Under the pieces are notes generated by a model. It had not been told where the DNA came from. It was given only the letters and a program-made list of their open reading frames with translations, and searched no databases. DNA of 64,000 nucleotides, from assembly GCF_003003255.1 (NCBI RefSeq), contig NZ_PVTD01000002.1:62001-126000 (forward strand). Direction: 5' to 3'. Below, in pieces: positions 1-8,180 of this stretch (positions are counted from its first letter, which is position 1; every line of letters begins with the position of its first letter). Origin of the DNA: Aliiruegeria haliotis (GTDB lineage: Bacteria; Pseudomonadota; Alphaproteobacteria; Rhodobacterales; Rhodobacteraceae). The position numbers and the translations under genes were made by a program.

Positions 1-2
1 GT

Positions 3-275
3 CATGACGAGGTCGATGCGTTCTTCGAAGATATCGCCACCCCGGTGGTCTCCGAAGAAGGTGTCAGCCAGACCGATCTGGAGCAGCGCAACAAGCTGGG
101 CACGCTGGCGATGATCTACGGCGGCACGATCTTCCTTCTGCCGCTGATCCCGCAGCCGGATGGTCGCACGGCCGCGGTTCTGGGCTTCGCGCTCGTGGGC
201 GGGATCGTTCTCGGGATCGGAGCGCTGCTGAAGCTCTCGGCCAGACCGAAGGCGGGCCAGCGCGTCATTCCCTGA
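3..275 (+). CDS. C-terminal fragment of a membrane transporter, probably a sodium:solute symporter
   Basis: Only the 3' end lies in the window; the frame is open from base 3 to a TGA at 273-275, giving 90 residues. A charged, cytoplasmic-looking stretch containing FFEDIATPVV is followed by two hydrophobic segments (around IYGGTIFLLPLIP and VLGFALVGGIVLGIG) and a short basic tail. A soluble FF...TPV segment before a last helix pair is what I expect at the end of SSS-family sodium symporters of marine alphaproteobacteria. The sodium site and most of the fold are outside the window, so the family is an inference. The gene converges on the leftward racemase-like gene, with a strong hairpin between them. 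Confidence 0.5.
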   Translation, partial: HDEVDAFFEDIATPVVSEEGVSQTDLEQRNKLGTLAMIYGGTIFLLPLIPQPDGRTAAVLGFALVGGIVLGIGALLKLSARPKAGQRVIP

Positions 276-299
276 CGCCCGGGACGCCAGCCAGACAAC

Positions 300-327
300 G
301 CGGCCCGCTCCGAACGGAGCGGGCCGC
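300..327. terminator. Hairpin between convergent genes, likely bidirectional terminator
   Basis: A perfect 12-bp GC-rich stem (300-311 pairing with 316-327) with a GAAC loop lies between the rightward transporter end (275) and the leftward racemase end (354). It has no long T-run on either side, so it may work as a barrier or weak terminator for both strands. Confidence 0.6.
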
Positions 328-353
328 TATCACATCGCCGCGCGGCCCGGGTC

Positions 354-1100
354 TCAGGCAGACGCGAACAACCGCCCGGCCGTCGGGAACGACCCCTTGA
401 GCCCGGACAGTTTCAGCATATGCCAGCCAAGCGCCAGGTTGCTGGACAGCACGGGCATGCCGATCCGCGCCTCGATCTCCGGGATCACGGCAAGACAACG
501 AAGGTTGGTGCAGGCGATCACCAGCCCGTCGCAGGACGCCTGCGACGCAACCTGCTCCGCCGCAGCCACGATTGACGGCTCAGTGATGCGGCCGACGATC
601 CGGTCATCGGCCTCCTCGAACGAGCCGAAACCGGCGATCGCGAACCCCGCCTCTTCCAGTTTCGCACGCATCCGAACAGACACGTCGGGCACATAGGGTG
701 TCACGAAGCCCAACCGCCGCAGCCCGAGCTGCCGCCCTGCCGCGATCAGCGCGGCGAGAGGATCCGTTACCTGCGCCCCGGGGAAGACAGATCGAATGGC
801 CAAAGCCACCCGATCCGAACCGATCACCGTGGCAGCCGATGTGCAGGCGTAGCCGATCACAGCGAAGTCGGGCGCGCCGGGCAGGAGCCGGGCCGCATCC
901 GGCAGCGCGGCTTCCATGCGCGCAAGCGTGTCGGTGGCAATCTCCGCGACCATGGGAATGCGGCTGTGATAGAGCGCCACCCCGTCCAGCGCCATCATGC
1001 GCGCAAACTCGGGCTCCACGGTTTCATCCGCCTGAAGGACGATCAGCCCCAATGTCGCGCGGGCACCAATCCCGGCATCGGTTTCGAATTGCAGTTTCAT
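354..1100 (-). CDS. Asp/Glu racemase-superfamily enzyme (EutA / maleate isomerase-like)
   Basis: This 248-residue protein has the pseudo-symmetric two-cysteine layout of the Asp/Glu racemase superfamily. Cys86 lies in the ACTSAATVIG motif and Cys197 in ACTNLRC, the two catalytic cysteines used for racemisation, cis-trans isomerisation or decarboxylation. Length and motifs resemble maleate isomerase and EutA more than amino-acid racemases. A strong ribosome binding site (GAGGAGG) overlaps the end of the upstream M24 gene, which stops 9 bases before this ATG, so the two are co-translated. The pairing of an EutA-like protein with an M24 enzyme recalls ectoine-degradation clusters, but the other ectoine genes are absent. 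The substrate is unknown. Confidence 0.75.
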   Translation of the reverse strand: MKLQFETDAGIGARATLGLIVLQADETVEPEFARMMALDGVALYHSRIPMVAEIATDTLARMEAALPDAARLLPGAPDFAVIGYACTSAATVIGSDRVALAIRSVFPGAQVTDPLAALIAAGRQLGLRRLGFVTPYVPDVSVRMRAKLEEAGFAIAGFGSFEEADDRIVGRITEPSIVAAAEQVASQASCDGLVIACTNLRCLAVIPEIEARIGMPVLSSNLALGWHMLKLSGLKGSFPTAGRLFASA

Positions 1101-1109
1101 TTCGCCTCC

Positions 1110-2267
1110 TCAGATCACCGGCAACTCCGGCGCAGCGCGCTCGGTCAACAGCTCCGCCCCGCCCGCGCGAACGACGATGTTCTCTTCGTGAACCATGACA
1201 TGCCCCGCACCATGGACAAGCGACGGCTCAAGGGTCAGCACCATGTTCTCCTGCAGCACCGTCTCGTCAAAACCGGCAATTGAGGGCCATTCCGTCAACT
1301 GCATCCCCAGCCCGTGGCCAAACCGCCCGACGGTACTGCCCTGCGGGCCAAGCTCCGCCTGCATGACCTCCTGCAATTCCCGGCAGGGGACGCCAGGGCG
1401 GACGGCAGCGATCGCCGCCTCCGTCGCGCGCCAGAGCGCGGCATAGGCACGACGCGCGGCGGCATCGGGAGTGCCAACGGCGTAGTTCCGGTTGAAATCG
1501 CAGAAATATCCGTCCCAGGTCGCGCCGGTGTCGAGCATCAGGATATCGCCCTTTCGCAAGGGTTTCCGGGTGGGCGGAGAGATCACGTCGCCATAGCCGC
1601 CCTGCCCGGCCCCACCGACAAGGTAGGGCACATCGTCGGCCCCCTGCGCCAGCGCCTCCTGCCGAAACTCCCGGAACAACGCCTCCAGCGGCTGGCCATC
1701 CCGGGCCAGTGCGGGAACGCGGGCAAAGGCGCGGGACCCGATGGCGCAGATATGGGCGATCTTCGCAATCTCGGTGTCGGACTTCACCATCCGCAATGAC
1801 CGAAGAATTCCGGTGGCATCGACGATGTCGAGACCGGACAGACGGGCAAGCAGGGTTTCAAAGTCCCCAAGCGGCATGCGCAGATGGGTCTCCGGCCCCT
1901 TCGGAAGACCGACCCGCGCACCTTGCGCGGCCAGCGGGGCAAGGATGTCGGTCAACAGGCCAAGCCCGTCGTCCTGCGGTCGCGGAGCGGGCCATGTCCG
2001 GATGTCCTCGATCCAGCATCGCCGCATCAGCGGGGCGCCGATCTCCGGGATGATCGCAATGGGTTTGCCTTCTGCGGGCAGAAACAGGAACCACGGCCGT
2101 GTCGGACTCTGCCAGAACAGCGTGTGAAAACCACTGAAATAGCGCACCTCCGCTTCGGTCGTCAGCAACAGCCCGGACAGCTCCTGCGCAGCCATCAGCG
2201 CCTGAGCCCGCGCGGTGCGCGCGGCGTATTCAGCCACCGGGAACCCCTGCTCCGGAGCGTCAGACAT
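1110..2267 (-). CDS. M24-family metallopeptidase (Xaa-Pro peptidase / creatinase fold)
   Basis: The 385-residue protein has a creatinase N-terminal domain (about residues 1-140) and an M24 pita-bread catalytic domain. The dinuclear metal ligands of the family are visible: two Asp in the DTGATWDGYFCDFN segment, His in GHGLGM, Glu in LTLEPS and Glu in VHEENIVV. I chose the ATG at 2267 because GGGGAG lies eight bases upstream and the protein begins MSDAPEQGF; a longer reading frame extends upstream without a ribosome site. M24 members include dipeptidases, creatinase, ectoine hydrolase DoeA and the DMSP lyase DddP. This sequence does not look like DddP. The tight coupling to the racemase-like gene suggests a catabolic step on a small amide or imide substrate. 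Confidence 0.8.
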   Translation of the reverse strand: MSDAPEQGFPVAEYAARTARAQALMAAQELSGLLLTTEAEVRYFSGFHTLFWQSPTRPWFLFLPAEGKPIAIIPEIGAPLMRRCWIEDIRTWPAPRPQDDGLGLLTDILAPLAAQGARVGLPKGPETHLRMPLGDFETLLARLSGLDIVDATGILRSLRMVKSDTEIAKIAHICAIGSRAFARVPALARDGQPLEALFREFRQEALAQGADDVPYLVGGAGQGGYGDVISPPTRKPLRKGDILMLDTGATWDGYFCDFNRNYAVGTPDAAARRAYAALWRATEAAIAAVRPGVPCRELQEVMQAELGPQGSTVGRFGHGLGMQLTEWPSIAGFDETVLQENMVLTLEPSLVHGAGHVMVHEENIVVRAGGAELLTERAAPELPVI

Positions 2268-2535
2268 GTGCCTTGCTCCCCGTTGCCCCTGCACGATACG
2301 CCACCGTTTGCGCGCGGAGCTGCCCTTCACTGTCACCTGTCACGTCAGCCCCTCCTCTGCATGTCCTTGCGGCCATCCTCGCAGGTCTCGGCGTACCGTG
2401 CGATTGCCATGCCCCTCGGCCACGCAAAACCTGCGCGACCGCTTGGGGATGCCGCGCGCGAAGCGGTGGCCGCCGCCGCCTGCCCCGGCACCTGGCTGGC
2501 GACGACGTCGGAAGCCCCGGCGTGGGCATGCGCGG

Positions 2536-4041
2536 TCAGTCTCCGCGCGGGTAGCGCGCACGGTGCTCGACCTCGTTGAGGTCCATGTGGTTGCGCATGA
2601 AACGTTCGCTGGCCCGTTGCAACGGCTGGTAATCCCAAGGAAAATACGCACCGTTCCGCAGCGCCTCGTAGACGACCCAGCGACGCGCCTGGCTCTTGCG
2701 GACAGCGGCATCGAACCGCTCAAGGTCCCAGCGGGCGTCGGCCTCGGACCGGAAACGCGCCAGCACCTCCGCGTGAGCCGGCGCGGCCACGAGATTGGTC
2801 AACTCGTTGGGGTCGGCCTCAAGGTCGAAAAGCTGTTCTGGATCGAGCGCACAGCGTGTGTATTTGAACCGCCCCGCGCGCAGCGCGACCAGCGGTGCAT
2901 AGGATGCCTCGGCCGCATATTCCATCGGCACCATCCCACGCTCCGCCCCCCCGATCACGGGCAAAAGGCTGCGGCCCTGTGTCCACGGAGCGATTTCCTC
3001 CATGCTGATGCCGGCGAGGTCGCACAGCGTCGGGCAGACATCGATGGTCGAGACCGGATGGTCGATCCGACCAGGCGCCAGCCCCGGGGCACTGATCATC
3101 ATCGGCACCCGCGCGGACCCTTCGAAGAAGGTCATCTTGAACCAGAGCCCGCGTTCCCCCAGCATGTCCCCGTGGTCGGAGACGAACAGGATGGTCGCCT
3201 CCTGATCGGTCGCCTGCAGGATGTCGAGGAACTCTCCGATCTTCTCGTCGAGATAGGAGATATTGGCGAAATAAGCGCGACGCGACCGGCGAATGTCGTC
3301 CTCGGAGATATCGTAGCTGCGCCAGTCGTTGGCATCGAATATCCGCTGCGAATGCGGGTCGTGCTCGGCATAGGGCATTGCCGCGACCTCGGGCAACAGG
3401 TGCTCGCACTCCTCGTAGAGGTCCCAGAACCGGCGACGCGCCAGATAGGGATCATGCGGATGGGTGAAGCTGACCGTCAGGCACCACGGCCGCTCGTCGT
3501 GGCGTCGTGCCAGATCGTAGAGCTTGCGCGAGGCGCAATGGGCGACCTCGTCGTCGTATTCCATCTGGTTGGAGATTTCCGCCACCCCGGCCCCGGTCAC
3601 CGACCCCATGTTGTGGTACCACCAGTCGATCCTCTCACCGGGCTTGCGGTAATCCGGCGTCCAACCGAAATCGGCCGGGTAGATATCGGTGGTCAGCCGC
3701 TCCTCGAACCCGTGCATCTGGTCGGGTCCGACAAAGTGCATCTTCCCCGAGAGCGACGTGTGATAGCCCGCCCGCCGCAGGTGGTGGGCATAGGTCGGCA
3801 GGTCCGAGGGAAACTCGGCGGCATTGTCGTACACCCCGGTGACGGACGGCAACTCCCCCGACATGAAGCTTGCCCGCCCCGGCGCGCAGAGCGGTGAGCC
3901 GGTATAACAATTGGCGAAACGCACCGAACGCTCCGCAAGGCGCCGAAGGTTAGGCGCGTGCAGCCAGTCGGCCGGGCCGTCCGGAAACAATGTCCCGTTC
4001 AATTGATCGACCATCAGGATCAGGATATTCGAGCGGGTCAT
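2536..4041 (-). CDS. betC: Choline-sulfatase
   Basis: Type I sulfatase of 501 residues predicted to hydrolyse choline-O-sulfate to choline and sulfate, feeding choline to glycine betaine. The formylglycine motif C-x-P-x-R is at Cys52 (LCAPGR), with the metal-binding Asp in ILMVDQ near the start and a DHGD motif later. The C-terminal segment containing WVVYEALRNGAYFPWDYQP is characteristic of choline-sulfatases and separates them from general arylsulfatases. The start at 4041 is preceded by GGAGG at a good distance; an upstream in-frame Met has no ribosome site. It is upstream of the M24 and racemase-like genes on the same strand with a gap of about 270 bases. No betA, betB or betI is in the window. 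Confidence 0.9.
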   Translation of the reverse strand: MTRSNILILMVDQLNGTLFPDGPADWLHAPNLRRLAERSVRFANCYTGSPLCAPGRASFMSGELPSVTGVYDNAAEFPSDLPTYAHHLRRAGYHTSLSGKMHFVGPDQMHGFEERLTTDIYPADFGWTPDYRKPGERIDWWYHNMGSVTGAGVAEISNQMEYDDEVAHCASRKLYDLARRHDERPWCLTVSFTHPHDPYLARRRFWDLYEECEHLLPEVAAMPYAEHDPHSQRIFDANDWRSYDISEDDIRRSRRAYFANISYLDEKIGEFLDILQATDQEATILFVSDHGDMLGERGLWFKMTFFEGSARVPMMISAPGLAPGRIDHPVSTIDVCPTLCDLAGISMEEIAPWTQGRSLLPVIGGAERGMVPMEYAAEASYAPLVALRAGRFKYTRCALDPEQLFDLEADPNELTNLVAAPAHAEVLARFRSEADARWDLERFDAAVRKSQARRWVVYEALRNGAYFPWDYQPLQRASERFMRNHMDLNEVEHRARYPRGD

Positions 4042-4313
4042 TGCGGGGCCTCCGGTTCTGGGTTCGATCGGCACGCTACATCGGTCACGAGGCGCGCTCC
4101 AGCGTTCCCGAACCGCGCGTCAGGTCCGCGCTGCCAGTGTCACGATTGAATTACCGAACCGGGTCTCTGGCTTTGCCCTTTCGGGCAACTCGCGCCCTCC
4201 AACTGGCGCAGCCCCGGCAACTGTTGGCTACCGTATCCTACAGGCAGGCACCTTCCGCGATCCCGTGGTTGCTCCCATCTGTTCAAGGGAAAGCAGATGA
4301 GGAGACAGAAACA

Positions 4314-4709
4314 ATGGACCGTATGCAGCAACTCGCAATCCTTCGCGGGCAGTACCCGTCGACGACATCGGCGGCCCAGACCCTGTTTGTCGTTGCCGGC
4401 GACCTGAAGGACAACAACGTGGTTCCGGCATGGACTGATGCGGATGGCGTCGACCTTGCCCCTCGGTTCTTCGAGGACTGCCTCGACGAGACCATCGGCT
4501 GGGCCGTCCGCGAGAGCGGCGAGACCGACCCGAAACGGTTGCTGGCCTTCCTGGAAAGGATCCTCGCGCAGTATTTCGATGCCTGTCCCGATGCCGGCAT
4601 TTCGCAGGGCCGGGTCGTCAATCGTCTGTCCGAGAGGATCGACGAAGGCTGTGTGGCATTCCGCGAAGCCAAGAAAGCGCTGGACGCCGACGCCCGCAGC
4701 GCCGCCTGA
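4314..4709 (+). CDS. Conserved-looking hypothetical protein, 131 aa
   Basis: I do not recognise this protein. It has a clear ribosome site (GAGGAGA) before ATG 4314 and begins MDRMQQLAIL. It is acidic, soluble and predicted mostly helical, with no signal peptide, membrane segment or metal-binding motif. It stands alone, divergent from betC, followed by about 580 bases without a convincing gene. The reading frame continues upstream to about 3990, but without a plausible start signal and with non-coding-like composition. Confidence 0.6.
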   Translation: MDRMQQLAILRGQYPSTTSAAQTLFVVAGDLKDNNVVPAWTDADGVDLAPRFFEDCLDETIGWAVRESGETDPKRLLAFLERILAQYFDACPDAGISQGRVVNRLSERIDEGCVAFREAKKALDADARSAA

Positions 4710-5288
4710 TAGACCCGCGGCAGAACTCGCTGCGGAGTTTCGGCCCCGCAGCAACCTACGGTGCGACCCGCGCCCACGGCAGCCCACCACCATAGAGAGT
4801 AACCCCCCGGGAGGCCGCTTGGTCGCTGGGGCTGAGCAGTTTGAGGGGCGCGCAGATCCAATCCTTCGAATCCGGTGGGCTTTGCGGGCAGTGGCGCGCT
4901 CGTTGCCATATCGGTGCCAGGGCCACAGGGATGTCCGGTACGCCAAGGAATCATCGATAGTCCCGTTGGAGGCACTTGCAAATGGGTGAGGGTGCAGCCT
5001 CGGCCACATGCGGACCCGCCCCCCGAACGAACCGTGGCAAGTGGTTGGCCAATCGAGCCCCATGCCCTTGCAGGGAAGACCCCGAGTGGCGTGCATGTCC
5101 CGACTGCGACGCCGGTAGCGCTCCATCCCTGTGGCGCCGCCACCTAAGACAAGATAAGAACAATTTGCAGACAATTGGTCTGATTGTTCGAGAATCTACC
5201 GGCACTCTGCACCTTTGAACATGGTGCGCCACGAGCCAGGATCGCCAATTATCCAATGGCGGGGGGACGGGTATGGCAGGTGCTGGAA
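4710..5288. other. Gene-free stretch
   Basis: Several open frames cross this stretch on both strands, but they are rich in Arg, Pro, Gly and Ser, lack ribosome sites and overlap one another. I see no RNA gene, repeat or clear promoter. Confidence 0.4.
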
Positions 5289-5513
5289 ATGGGTGACTTA
5301 CTGGTGATAGGCGGAGTTTTATTGTTCTTTGTTGTTATTCTGTATCCGAATATCCCAACCTGGTTCCGGCGCCTGTCATACTTTGTGCGCAACCTTGCGC
5401 TCGATGCCGTGGACGAAGCCGCGAGGCTCTCCCGCTTCGTCAAGGCCGGTGCGCGCAGGCTGAAGCTGTCCGGCTCGACGGCCTGCACATCGGAGGAGTC
5501 CCCCGACAGGTGA
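5289..5513 (+). CDS. Possible small single-pass membrane protein, 74 aa
   Basis: Starting from ATG 5289 the product is MGDLLVIGG followed by a strongly hydrophobic segment (VLLFFVVILYPNIP) and then a basic amphipathic tail (WFRRLSYFVRNLALD). This is a believable single membrane anchor with a cytoplasmic helix. An in-frame ATG at 5259 could extend it by ten residues. The ribosome site is weak for both. No family is recognised. It lies in a stretch of visibly lower GC than its neighbours. Confidence 0.4.
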   Translation: MGDLLVIGGVLLFFVVILYPNIPTWFRRLSYFVRNLALDAVDEAARLSRFVKAGARRLKLSGSTACTSEESPDR

Positions 5514-6028
5514 ATTCCATTGATTGAACAAGCCAGTTCCCAGCTTCCGCCTCTATTGGACCGGAAGTTGGTATTGTCCCTGGGAAGGCGGAGTTGAAAC
5601 GTGAAGTATTCTGTTGAAGTTTTAGATGATTGCTGGTTCGCGTTTCTCGCACCGAGTGCGAATACCAACCGTCAACTGCGGTCGCCGAGGAAACGCTTTG
5701 AAACCAACCCTAAAATGGAACGCTCGCCGACAAAGCAGTTGCCTTTGAACTCGGCTTCCGACCGCTCAAACCTCGCATCGACATAATCGTTGGAGAGACT
5801 TGGGAGGTTCCTTTCCCCGAACAGACGCGTGCAATGCACGTTCACCGGGGCGCAGTTTGCGCCCTCCGGTGGGGTCTTTTTCGATAGGGATTGTGTTTTC
5901 GCCATATGCCTGCAGCCCGTTTGCAAGCCCCCGCAACGTGACGGTTGCATGGAAAGCTAGCGTTGATTAAGGCCCAATCAGGAAACAAACCATTTCCCCG
6001 GACCGGTTCCGTCCCGGTGTAGCTGCCG
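5514..6028. other. Lower-GC intergenic stretch
   Basis: This stretch holds a GTG-started 61-codon frame (5601-5786) with a GGAG seven bases upstream, which I cannot support by family or composition, and a terminator-like hairpin at 5845-5882. The remainder shows nothing I recognise. Base composition is less GC-rich than the surrounding genes. Confidence 0.4.
5845..5882 (+). terminator. Candidate intrinsic terminator, + strand
   Basis: GGCGCA and TGCGCC pair around a GTT loop; an outer ACCGG/CCGGT pairing is separated by a two-base bulge. A run of five T follows within a few bases. No confident + strand gene precedes it, so it may end an unannotated short transcript. Confidence 0.45.
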
Positions 6029-6664
6029 CTACGACACCGCGCGAAGCCGCGGCGGACGATGGTGCGCACTTGCCTGGCTGGAGGTCAGCGCCGGCATGCT
6101 CAGTAGCGCATAGCTGCGGCCATCGTTCTCACAGCGATAGACACGACCGATCTGCAGGACGTTGTGACCGAGTTTTCGCAACGCCCGCAATAGTGCAGGC
6201 GGCGACAGGGACACCAGGGTGGTGGCGCCGTTCGCAGTTGCAATCTTGGCAAGGCCATCCACGATCAGGTCAAGACAACGGGTCCGGTCCTCGGCCCCCG
6301 AGATCTTGTCGGAAATCGCCAGCCGGGTGCATTCCCAACTGACCGAAGGCTCGAAAGGTCCGTCTATCAGGTCGGCAGGAATGCCATCCAGCAGCCCCAT
6401 CGATGCGTCCTTGAACATGCTCGTATGATGACCCCAGTTGGCGTCCACCGGCATCGTTCTCGCGCCTCCGACAACCTCGCCATCCTGCACGACCAGCGAG
6501 AAATGTGCCAAGGGATTGTCGTACTGGTCCATCTCGACCACATCATTATGTGGTATGTCCCAGTTCAGCGTATCCACGAAGAGTTTCTTGCGAAGCCGCA
6601 GGAACCCGTAGAACGCGTCTCCATGCTCATGCATGGATGCCATGTCGAAGCAGATGTTTTGCAT
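6029..6664 (-). CDS. luxI: LuxI-family N-acyl-homoserine lactone synthase
   Basis: Makes an acyl-homoserine lactone signal from S-adenosylmethionine and an acyl carrier. The conserved LuxI residues are present: Arg and Phe in RLRKKLF, Trp in LNWDIP, two Asp in EMDQYDNP, Arg in GGARTMP, and Glu and Arg in WECTRLAI. The start at 6664 (MQNICFDM) follows GGTGGGGA; the longer upstream reading lacks a ribosome site. At 211 residues it has the usual length. It is downstream of luxR on the same strand with about 95 bases between them. I found no convincing lux box in that gap. The acyl chain cannot be read from the sequence. A neutral name is used because many roseobacter synthases have species-specific symbols. 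Confidence 0.93.
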   Translation of the reverse strand: MQNICFDMASMHEHGDAFYGFLRLRKKLFVDTLNWDIPHNDVVEMDQYDNPLAHFSLVVQDGEVVGGARTMPVDANWGHHTSMFKDASMGLLDGIPADLIDGPFEPSVSWECTRLAISDKISGAEDRTRCLDLIVDGLAKIATANGATTLVSLSPPALLRALRKLGHNVLQIGRVYRCENDGRSYALLSMPALTSSQASAHHRPPRLRAVS

Positions 6665-6760
6665 CGGTCCCCACCGTTTCTCTCGGGCAGAATGACAAGG
6701 TTGGATGCGTTGTGAAACGAAATCTCCGGGCGAGCTCGGATAAACTTGGGTCAGTGGCAA

Positions 6761-7387
6761 TTATGCCATTCTGAACAAGCCCCTACGCTCCGCAATTGTC
6801 ACGGCGTGAATGGTGTTCCGGGCATCGAGCTTGGTCTTCACGCTCTTCAGGCGCTGTTTCACCGCGCTCTCGCTGATCTCCAGTTCATGGGCAATCTGCT
6901 TGGTCAGCAGCCCGTCCCGAAGCATGCGGAGAGTCTCGATCTCGGCATCGGTCAGGATCAGCGCGATCGGTTCCTGCCGGTGGAGTCGGGCAAGGTGCGC
7001 CGTGAGCGTGGCAATCTCCTCGTCGGTGAAATCGGTGTCCGACCGGGCAAAGGTGCCGAACGTGCGAATGCCCGGTTCGTTCTCGTCGACCACACAGATC
7101 GCGGCGCCAAACGTCAGCCCGTGGTTCGCGGCCAGTGCGAGGACGTTTCGAGGATCGTCCAGCCCAATCTCACTCCACCTCACGGAGCCGGTGTTCTCGT
7201 AGATCCATCGGGTCACCGGGTCGTAGAGCATCAACGCGTCCCGCGTGTAGACACAAACCCAGGCGCGCGGCAACGTATTCCATTCATATTCCGGAAACGC
7301 GAAACCAACACGGACGGCGACGTGGAATCCGGCGGGCGCCAGCATTTCCAGTACATCCTTGTCCTGTTCGATTTCGTCTCGTGCCAT
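6761..7387 (-). CDS. luxR: LuxR-family AHL-responsive transcriptional regulator
   Basis: The N-terminal two thirds is an autoinducer-binding domain with all classical pocket residues: Trp and Tyr in RAWVCVY, Asp-Pro in MLYDPVT, Trp in VRWSEIG and Gly in LTFGAAI. The C-terminal part is a GerE-type helix-turn-helix (LTDAEIETLRMLRDGLLTKQ onward). I chose ATG 7387 (MARDEIEQ); a TTG 54 bases upstream is possible. It lies directly upstream of luxI and is the likely cognate receptor. A palindrome TGGCA-N4-TGCCA (6755-6768) overlaps its stop codon. The divergent neighbour at 7500 encodes a related ligand-binding domain without a DNA-binding part. Confidence 0.92.
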   Translation of the reverse strand: MARDEIEQDKDVLEMLAPAGFHVAVRVGFAFPEYEWNTLPRAWVCVYTRDALMLYDPVTRWIYENTGSVRWSEIGLDDPRNVLALAANHGLTFGAAICVVDENEPGIRTFGTFARSDTDFTDEEIATLTAHLARLHRQEPIALILTDAEIETLRMLRDGLLTKQIAHELEISESAVKQRLKSVKTKLDARNTIHAVTIAERRGLFRMA

Positions 7388-7407
7388 TTCTACTGCCAGA
7401 TCGTTTG

Positions 7408-7437
7408 TTGTCGAACTTTCGAGACTTCTGCTAGGCT
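7408..7437 (+). promoter_or_regulatory. Candidate sigma-70 promoter for the HTH-less LuxR gene
   Basis: TTGTCG at 7408-7413 and TAGGCT at 7432-7437 are spaced by 18 bases and point to a start about 55 bases before ATG 7500. It overlaps the first codons and upstream region of the divergent luxR, so the two transcripts would compete for the same DNA. Confidence 0.3.
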
Positions 7438-7499
7438 GCAATCACGCGGCCGTATAGATCCACTCACAATCTAGGCCTACCGGGAAACAAAGGCAAAAA

Positions 7500-7991
7500 A
7501 TGGACGACATAGGTCAAGTTCGTGTCATTCTGGCGGAGATCAACGATGCGTGCAGTGCTGGCTTCGCCGTTGCGCTTCATGTCAGCTTTTCAACACCGAA
7601 ATTTCTGTTTCAGACCTACCGTCCGGACTGGGCAAAGGTCTATTCCGAGAAAGGGCTGGTCATGCACGACCCCACGGTCAAGTGGGGCTTGCAAAACGAG
7701 GGAATCATCGATTGGTCGGAGCTGGAAGGTGACGATCCCGCCAATGTCATCGGCCTTGCCCGGGAACACGGCATCGAACACGGTTTCACTGCCTCGGTAA
7801 ATGATGTCGGAACGCGCAGCGTCGGCAGTTTCGCAAGGACGGATACGCCGTTTTCCGAGGAGGATCTCCGCGCCATCAACGACAGCTTTGTCCGCCTTCA
7901 CGGTCTCACGAATGTTGACGGAGCCGATGACAAGGCGCTCGCGGAGTTCCTTAAAAACCTGTCGGTCGAACTGACCCACGGCTGGGCCTAG
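7500..7991 (+). CDS. Stand-alone LuxR-type autoinducer-binding domain protein without HTH
   Basis: The 163-residue product is an autoinducer-binding domain only. It keeps every residue expected in an AHL pocket: Trp and Tyr in DWAKVYS, Asp-Pro in VMHDPTV, Trp in IDWSELE and Gly in HGFTASV. It then ends after a short tail (LAEFLKNLSVELTHGWA) with no GerE helix-turn-helix. The gene ends in a normal stop followed by a T-rich terminator, so it does not look like a recent frameshift. It is divergent from luxR-luxI, with which it shares a 112-base gap. LuxR proteins lacking the DNA-binding half, such as TrlR, act by forming inactive heterodimers. A role as a signal sponge or dimerisation inhibitor of the neighbouring LuxR is an inference. 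Confidence 0.88.
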   Translation: MDDIGQVRVILAEINDACSAGFAVALHVSFSTPKFLFQTYRPDWAKVYSEKGLVMHDPTVKWGLQNEGIIDWSELEGDDPANVIGLAREHGIEHGFTASVNDVGTRSVGSFARTDTPFSEEDLRAINDSFVRLHGLTNVDGADDKALAEFLKNLSVELTHGWA

Positions 7992-8012
7992 GGCGCGTCA
8001 GCAGTTTTTTTT
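7971..8012 (+). terminator. Candidate intrinsic terminator after the HTH-less LuxR gene
   Basis: CTGAC at 7971-7975 can pair with GTCAG at 7997-8001, with further partial pairing inside, and a run of eight T follows (8005-8012). The stem overlaps the end of the coding region. The T-run is the strongest part of the evidence. Confidence 0.5.
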
Positions 8013-8180
8013 GTCGCAACGGATCGGTTCCGGCAGTCGTTGACAACAGCTGGAGCGGCCTTCGCGCCGGGAGGCTGCATCTGCCTCGTCGACTGGGCCC
8101 TCACCGGTCGATGACGGCAGAAGCTGCCGCGCCCGTCTGTCCCCGTGCATATCACGCTCGGAATCGGCCATAGCAGTCGC

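Noticed and set aside
2215-3897. 560-codon frame on the + strand opposite betC
   Set aside because: Antisense shadow of a high-GC gene; no family and no ribosome site.
6665-6760. A lux box upstream of luxI
   Set aside because: No 18-20 base imperfect palindrome of the ACCTG...CAGGT kind was found; the TGGCA-N4-TGCCA near 6755 overlaps the luxR stop and has the wrong size.
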